Source: Palsa-892 sp963751615 (GTDB lineage: Bacteria; Pseudomonadota; Alphaproteobacteria; Rhizobiales; Xanthobacteraceae). Taken from it: a stretch of 64,000 bases of DNA. Numbering within the stretch: the stretch's first letter is position 1; the number at the start of each line of letters is the position of its first letter. The position numbers and the translations under genes were made by a program. Where the stretch lies: assembly GCA_963751615.1 (NCBI GenBank), contig CAVVVG010000005.1, forward strand, positions 1,302,001-1,366,000, read 5' to 3'. Shown here one piece after another: positions 61,957-64,000 of this stretch. The notes under the pieces are model-generated. The model did no database searches. It was not told the DNA's origin and saw only the letters and a program-made list of their open reading frames with translations.

Positions 61957-64000
61957 GTGCTGATCAAACGAACAGAACGTGAAGCGCGCCGCGGCCATTT
62001 CGCCGTAGCATTGGGAAATCAGTCGGGTGGGGGTCTCGATCGCCGTACGTTTTTGCGCCGCTCGGGTCTCGTAGCCGGCGGCCTTGCGACAATCGGCGCG
62101 ATTCCGCTCGTCAGCATTCAGCGTGCGAAAGCAGGTCCACCAGCCGCGCCCGGCGCTGTCGTCACTTCAACGAAAGCAATCTGCACCCATTGTTCAGTTG
62201 GCTGTACCGTGATCGCCGAGGTTTCGAACGGCGTATGGATTGGTCAAGAGCCCGCCTGGGACAGCCCGATCAATCGCGGCTCGCATTGCGCCAAGGGCGC
62301 ATCAGTGCGCGAAATTGTACACGGCGACCGCCGCCTGAAATACCCGATGAAGCTCGTTGACGGAAAGTGGACCCGTGTATCCTGGGATACCGCCATTAAC
62401 GAGATCGGCGACAAGCTGAACGAGATTCGTGCGAAGTCGGGGCCTGATTCTGTTTACTGGCTCGGCTCCGCGAAGTTCTCCAATGAAGGCGCTTATCTCA
62501 ATCGCAAGTTCGCCGCTTTTTGGGGCACGAACAATTCTGATCACCAAGCGCGCATTTGCCATTCAACCACGGTTGCGGGCGTAGCCAACACTTGGGGCTA
62601 CGGCGCAATGACGAACAGTTACAATGATATACGCAATTCCAAGACGCTCATCATTATGGGCGGAAATCCGGCGGAAGCGCATCCAGTTTCGTTACAGCAT
62701 CTGTTGGCCGGCAAAGAACTCAACCGAGCGAATTTTGTCGTGATTGAGCCGCGTCTCACAAGAACGGCCGCCCACGCGACGGAATATGTACGTATCCGCC
62801 CGGGCACCGACATCCCTGTTATTTGGGGTCTCCTGTGGCACGTTTTCGAGAACGGTTGGGAAGACAAGGAATTCATCAAGCAGCGCGTCTACGGCATGGA
62901 TCAGATTCGCAAGGAAGTCGCGAAATGGAATCCGCAGGAAGTCGAGCGCGTGAGCGGCGTTCCGGGCGAGCAGTTGAAGCGCGTCGCCAAGATGTTTGCG
63001 ACCGAGAAGCCCTCGACGCTCATCTGGTGTATGGGTGCTACGCAAAAGACCGTGGGAACGGCGAACGTGCGCGCATTCTGCGTCGCTCTACTTGCAACAG
63101 GCAACGTTGGAGCGGCCGGAACAGGCGCCAACATTTTTCGCGGCCATTGCAATGTGCAGGGAGCGACCGACCTCGGCCTCGATATCGTAACGTTGCCGCT
63201 TTATTACGGCCTTGTCGAAGGCGCTTGGAAGCATTGGTGCCGTGTTTGGGAAGTCGACTACAATTGGATGGCTTCCCGTTTCGAAACTTCGACCGCAGCT
63301 GACGGCAAAGTTACCAAATTGATGGAAACGCCGGGCATTCCTTCGACGCGCTGGTTTGATGCCGCAACGTTGCCCAAGGATCAGGTCAGCCAGAAGGACA
63401 ATTTGAAGGCCATGATGGTTTTTGGCCATGGCGGCAACACTATCACCCGGATGCCAAAAGCGGCCGAGGGCTTGGAAAAGATTGAGCTTTTGGTGGTCGC
63501 CGATCCACATCCGACGACCTGGGCCGTGCTCTCCGAGCGTAAGAACGGCACTTATCTCCTGCCGACCGCTTCCCAATTCGAAACGAAGGGCTCGCGCACG
63601 GCCTCGAACCGTTCGCTCCAATGGTACGAGCCGGTCGTCAAGCCGATCTTCGAGTCGAAGGACGATTACGAGATTATGTATTTGCTTGCGAAGAAACTTG
63701 GTTTCGCCGATCAGATGTTCAAGAATATCAAGGTCGAAAACAACGTGCCGTCGGCCGAGGACATTCTTCGCGAGATTAATCGCGGTGGGTTCTCGACCGG
63801 CTATTGCGGTCAGTCGCCCGAGCGCCTCAAAGCACACATGAAAAACCAGGCGAAGTTCGATCTGGTATCGCTTCGTGCGCCGAAGGATGACCCAGAAGTT
63901 GGTGGTGACTATTACGGATTGCCTTGGCCATGCTGGGGAAAACCCGAGCTAAAACACCCAGGCACCCATACGCTATACAATACTAACCTGCACGTCATGG
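61957..64000 (+). CDS. fdhA: Formate dehydrogenase catalytic subunit, alpha (partial, runs off window)
   Basis: Start GTG at 61957 with GAGGAGG just upstream; 681 codons are visible, no stop. A Tat signal with RR at 29-30 (RRTFLRR) sends the enzyme to the periplasm. The 4Fe-4S cluster has Cys76, Cys79, Cys83 and Cys111, and the Mo/W-bis-MGD ligand position reads RICHSTTV with Cys201 (codon TGC), so this is a cysteine, not a selenocysteine, enzyme. It oxidises formate to CO2. The beta and gamma subunits should follow downstream. Confidence 0.95.
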   Translation, partial: MLIKRTEREARRGHFAVALGNQSGGGLDRRTFLRRSGLVAGGLATIGAIPLVSIQRAKAGPPAAPGAVVTSTKAICTHCSVGCTVIAEVSNGVWIGQEPAWDSPINRGSHCAKGASVREIVHGDRRLKYPMKLVDGKWTRVSWDTAINEIGDKLNEIRAKSGPDSVYWLGSAKFSNEGAYLNRKFAAFWGTNNSDHQARICHSTTVAGVANTWGYGAMTNSYNDIRNSKTLIIMGGNPAEAHPVSLQHLLAGKELNRANFVVIEPRLTRTAAHATEYVRIRPGTDIPVIWGLLWHVFENGWEDKEFIKQRVYGMDQIRKEVAKWNPQEVERVSGVPGEQLKRVAKMFATEKPSTLIWCMGATQKTVGTANVRAFCVALLATGNVGAAGTGANIFRGHCNVQGATDLGLDIVTLPLYYGLVEGAWKHWCRVWEVDYNWMASRFETSTAADGKVTKLMETPGIPSTRWFDAATLPKDQVSQKDNLKAMMVFGHGGNTITRMPKAAEGLEKIELLVVADPHPTTWAVLSERKNGTYLLPTASQFETKGSRTASNRSLQWYEPVVKPIFESKDDYEIMYLLAKKLGFADQMFKNIKVENNVPSAEDILREINRGGFSTGYCGQSPERLKAHMKNQAKFDLVSLRAPKDDPEVGGDYYGLPWPCWGKPELKHPGTHTLYNTNLHVM

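Noticed and set aside
61957..64000. Selenocysteine in the formate dehydrogenase
   Set aside because: The active-site codon at 62557-62559 is TGC, coding for cysteine, and no in-frame TGA is present.
1..64000. CRISPR arrays, rRNA genes, complete insertion sequences or prophage
   Set aside because: I looked for regular spaced repeats, rRNA sequence and transposase or phage genes and saw none.

Overview
The window is a chromosomal piece of an alphaproteobacterium, most likely a Hyphomicrobiales (Rhizobiales) member near the Bradyrhizobium/Rhodoplanes/Xanthobacteraceae group. The evidence is the gene order truB-rbfA-infB-ylxR-nusA-rimP, the block miaB-phoH-ybeY-corC-lnt-phrR-metK-trmB, a RegB/RegA (ActS/ActR) pair, an imuA-imuB-dnaE2 mutagenesis cassette with an alphaproteobacterial LexA box, and a rhizobial-type periplasmic formate dehydrogenase cluster. 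The species cannot be named from the sequence.

Layout. Positions 1-19,813 are an almost unbroken minus-strand block of core genes: translation and ribosome maturation (truB to rimP), tRNA modification (trmB, miaB, tsaB), metK, envelope genes (lnt, plsC), and fur, rimI, nfu, usp and trpS. Many neighbours overlap by four bases, so they are probably translationally coupled. The rimP-nusA-infB operon and metK each have a leader with a terminator-like hairpin. Positions 19,930-41,622 hold mixed housekeeping genes: adenosine kinase, malic enzyme, mutS, a sulfonate-type ABC transporter followed by osmC, glnD, PBP1A, a YgjP-type protein, PHB depolymerase, an ABC exporter, and the redox two-component pair.

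Positions 41,636-44,095 look like a small genomic island: an intact tRNA-Arg on the left, a 47-bp copy of its 3' end on the right, and inside them a methyltransferase, a lipoprotein, a small basic protein and two copies of a 78-bp repeat with inverted ends. No integrase is present. Then come msrA, a small membrane protein, tRNA-Ser and an unusual seven-bladed WD40-cytochrome c fusion.

Positions 47,037-55,108 are a DNA-damage region: dinB, an SRAP (YedK/HMCES) protein, mmcB and imuA-imuB-dnaE2, with one clear LexA site between mmcB and imuA. Positions 55,135-64,000 are a formate dehydrogenase region: a polyferredoxin, a degenerate biotin/lipoate-ligase-like protein, several conserved proteins of unknown function in an overlapping operon, an HTH-TorD fusion, a small Tat-signal protein and the start of the catalytic subunit, which runs off the window. 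Two genes here carry frameshifts (the DUF3306 gene and the HTH-TorD gene), although I noticed none elsewhere in the window. This is either local decay of the cluster or a local assembly problem.
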